A stretch of DNA of 64,000 nucleotides from Rhodamnia argentea (lineage: Eukaryota > Streptophyta > Magnoliopsida > Myrtales > Myrtaceae), in NCBI RefSeq assembly GCF_020921035.1, contig NC_063150.1, positions 2,418,001-2,482,000 on the forward strand, in the 5' to 3' direction. The position numbers and the translations under genes are program-made. Position 1 is the stretch's first letter, and every line of letters begins with the position of its first letter. Shown piece after piece: positions 61,792 through 64,000 of this stretch. Below the pieces are notes generated by a model, which ran no database searches, was not told where the DNA came from, and saw only the letters and a list, made by a program, of their open reading frames with translations.

Positions 61792-63030
61792 ATGGCCGTC
61801 CGTGCTCGCGACTCTCTCCCTCCGGGCCCTCCTCCTTCTCCTCCTCCTCGTCAATCTCCATTGTTGATGCTCCCTCTCGAGGAAGACGAGGATGGCCATG
61901 GCTGTCGCTTCTTCAGCATCAAGGACAAGACTGCCCTCGCCCTCCGCGGCTTCCCGGAGGTCTTTTCCGAGAGCCGCTGCGTCGGGTCTTCTCACGGGTG
62001 GCTCGTGCTCTTGGACAAGGGCTCCGAGCCTTATCTCCTCGACCCGCTTCTTGGCGGCCGCCGGGTACTCCGCCTCCCTCCCGTCGAGACGTTCCCCTGT
62101 GTGCTTCGAGTGTTTCGCAGTGATGACGATGGCTGTGGTTTGGCCGCGCTTTACGAGACGGTCCATCTTGGTTGTTGGCGGAACACGACCCTGCTTTCTC
62201 TCCAGACGCTGAGCGACTATATCGTCTCGAAGGCCGTGTTATCGGCAAACCCTAATGATGTTGATAAGGGCAAGAGTTGCTGGGTCGTTGTGATCTTCGG
62301 CAGCGAGTCGAAGCTTGCTTTCTGCGGCTGCAAAGACTTTGGGGGAGGCGGCGCATGGACCGAGCTAACTGGCATCCATGCTCCTTACAGCGACGTCATA
62401 TTCTACGACGGCACGCTCTTTGCCCTCTGCAACAACGGATTCGTCGAAGCGTGGGACTTCAATAGGGACAGCCCCATCAAAATCATGGAGATCAAGTCCT
62501 CCTTCCCGCCGAAATCGGCTGAGGCGGCGCACGCTCTCAGGAAGGTTTGTTTCACGAACTCATACTTAGTTGAGGCGGGAGGCGAGATTTTGCTTCTGGT
62601 GAGGTTTGCAGGGTATTTCGTGAACGGGGACGGTGTCCCAGTCGAAGAAGATTATCTCTTGACCGAGGAGGACACACACCCATTGGTCTGTCCCTACAGA
62701 ACCTTGTATTTTCATGTTTACATGCTGGACATGAACACCGAGGAGTGGATGGGGTTGGACTCGATCGGCCACCGTGCCGTGTTCGTGGGCGGAAGCCAAT
62801 CCGCGTCGGTGTCGGCCCGGGACTTCCCCGAGCTCGAGGCAAACTCAGTGTACTTCACGGACGATTATTGGGAACCGGCGGAGCGCGACGACTTGTACGG
62901 CGGGCACGACATGGGGGTGTACAACTTGCAGAGCGGGAAGGTGAAGGAGATTTGCGAACTGGGCTCGGACAAGATCGAGCCGCCTCCGTTTTGGGTATTC
63001 CCATCTGATTATCGTTCCAAGCGAGGATGA
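61792..63030 (+). CDS. DUF295 (KIB1-4 beta-propeller) protein without F-box
   Basis: One exon of 412 residues, from the first in-frame ATG (MAVRARDSLPPG). The frame is open further upstream but only from TTG. After a Pro-rich start, the sequence matches the plant DUF295 repertoire: SESRCVGSSHGWLVLLDK and YLLDPLLGGRRVLRLPPVE near 60-105, then DVIFYDGTLFALCNNGFVEA about 200-220. Further on are YMLDMNTEEWMGLDSIGHRA and FPELEANSVYFTDDYW, then DMGVYNLQSGKVKEI near the C-terminus. Many family members carry an N-terminal F-box and serve as SCF ubiquitin-ligase adaptors; here the N-terminus has no F-box-like Leu-Pro segment. The function is not known. The family is expanded and lineage-specific in many plants. 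The coding GC content is high compared with the AT-rich flanks. Confidence 0.85.
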   Translation: MAVRARDSLPPGPPPSPPPRQSPLLMLPLEEDEDGHGCRFFSIKDKTALALRGFPEVFSESRCVGSSHGWLVLLDKGSEPYLLDPLLGGRRVLRLPPVETFPCVLRVFRSDDDGCGLAALYETVHLGCWRNTTLLSLQTLSDYIVSKAVLSANPNDVDKGKSCWVVVIFGSESKLAFCGCKDFGGGGAWTELTGIHAPYSDVIFYDGTLFALCNNGFVEAWDFNRDSPIKIMEIKSSFPPKSAEAAHALRKVCFTNSYLVEAGGEILLLVRFAGYFVNGDGVPVEEDYLLTEEDTHPLVCPYRTLYFHVYMLDMNTEEWMGLDSIGHRAVFVGGSQSASVSARDFPELEANSVYFTDDYWEPAERDDLYGGHDMGVYNLQSGKVKEICELGSDKIEPPPFWVFPSDYRSKRG

Positions 63031-64000
63031 TACAAACATTATTCATGCGTCGCAAGTTTTTGTCTAGGGTTTGTCAGTTCACTAGTTATGCGAGTGTTTG
63101 GTGCTTGGGATGATCAGATATTTTTATTTACTACATGACCCATTGGTAATTTGACATTGAAGGAGTTGCAGATATTATAAGTCCTGATCTCTTTTTCGAT
63201 GTCAGCATTTATTTTTCAATTTTTTTTTAATTCTATGATATGCTCAATGTAATCTTACAGAAAAATAAATTTACAAAAATACATGAATTGGGCGGCTTTT
63301 AATATTTTCAATTCATATAACTTAATACATCAAACGGTGTCTTCGAGAATCTTGGGAGATGCGGCGTATTTGCTTCACTAAATCACTTATCGACTTTAAA
63401 TGTCACGGTGGACACAACATTATCTACCTAAATTTAATATGGATTTCATCTAACTCTGTTGATAAATTGAGAATTCCAAATATGTGTTTGGCATTATCCG
63501 ACATATGAGCTTATCTCAGTATTATGAAAAAAGTCAATCTATACAAGTTTTTTTTTTTTGTCGATGTAATGTACTCCATGAACGGACTAGTATCCCTAGT
63601 TATATCTCTTTTGTTAGGTAGATTTATGAGTAGATTCGCTAGTTTTAATTGCATCTGTATGATCCGCATAGATTGAGATACATAAAATTGGCACCTATAA
63701 TTTAGTTAACTTTATAACGGCTCCATGTATGTACTTTCGAAGTGAGCTTAACATATCAAATGAATTAATGTGAGTTTGTAAGTCTGTATGTCCTTTATAA
63801 TGCCCGCATCGCGATTTATCTGAATTTGTAAAGGATCGTGAACTACATAGATAAAGCTCACCGGATCTACCGTATTTGCACCTTACTTCAAAACGGATAT
63901 CTTTGTCCCTATTAGACTCGTCAAGAGCATATTATGTCTTGTTAATATTTTTTTTTTATAAATTTACATAGTTTTTTAATGTTCTCTTAATAATGGGTAT
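63031..64000. other. 3' UTR and AT-rich flank at the window end
   Basis: 63031-63250 is probably the DUF295 3' UTR. The rest is AT-rich, with no ORF or repeat family I recognise. Confidence 0.4.

Noticed and set aside
1-64000. CRISPR arrays, prophage, bacterial operons or a new defence locus
   Set aside because: The DNA is clearly plant nuclear, with spliced genes. No regularly spaced direct repeats with unique spacers were seen.

Overview
The window is nuclear DNA of a flowering plant. Its genes have many GT-AG introns. Several are plant-specific: a chloroplast chlorophyll-cycle reductase, a plant GATA factor, BLISTER, and an ESB1-type dirigent protein. The spaces between genes hold small non-autonomous DNA transposons and tRNA-derived SINEs. 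From memory, five of the genes match a run on Arabidopsis chromosome 3 (At3g23980 to At3g24050) in order and relative orientation, which points to a eudicot, probably a rosid. A woody Myrtales species such as a eucalypt would fit the repeat style, but that is only a guess.

Layout: 1-8.8 kb is repeat-rich and has no gene I can support. It holds a probable LTR-element remnant with a SINE inside it, three Mutator-type MITEs, one hAT-type element and a second SINE. Four minus-strand genes follow: a GATA1-like transcription factor (8849-10825), a GT14 beta-glucuronosyltransferase-like Golgi enzyme (16224-20534), an intronless dirigent protein (21975-22733) and a serine incorporator (24066-27774). 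Four plus-strand genes come next: the ING1 PHD-finger protein (31476-35274), the Polycomb-associated coiled-coil protein BLISTER (38082-50763), 7-hydroxymethyl chlorophyll a reductase HCAR (53059-60049) and an intronless DUF295 protein (61792-63030). I built all multi-exon models by hand from reading frame, splice signals and family similarity. Every intron phase closes.

The genes do not form a pathway. They are ordinary housekeeping and developmental genes: transcription (GATA1), chromatin (ING1, BLI), cell wall (GT14, dirigent), membrane lipid (SERINC) and chlorophyll turnover (HCAR). The most notable point is that HCAR carries an in-frame TAA (57483-57485) in the middle of exon 10, while every later exon still encodes the conserved protein. 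This looks like a recent nonsense allele or a base-call error. I saw no evidence of a new defence system, CRISPR array or other undescribed machinery. Other points of interest are an insertion-within-insertion of transposons just upstream of HCAR, MITEs with clean 9-bp target duplications, several tandem duplications inside introns, and a cluster of CACGTG boxes upstream of GATA1.
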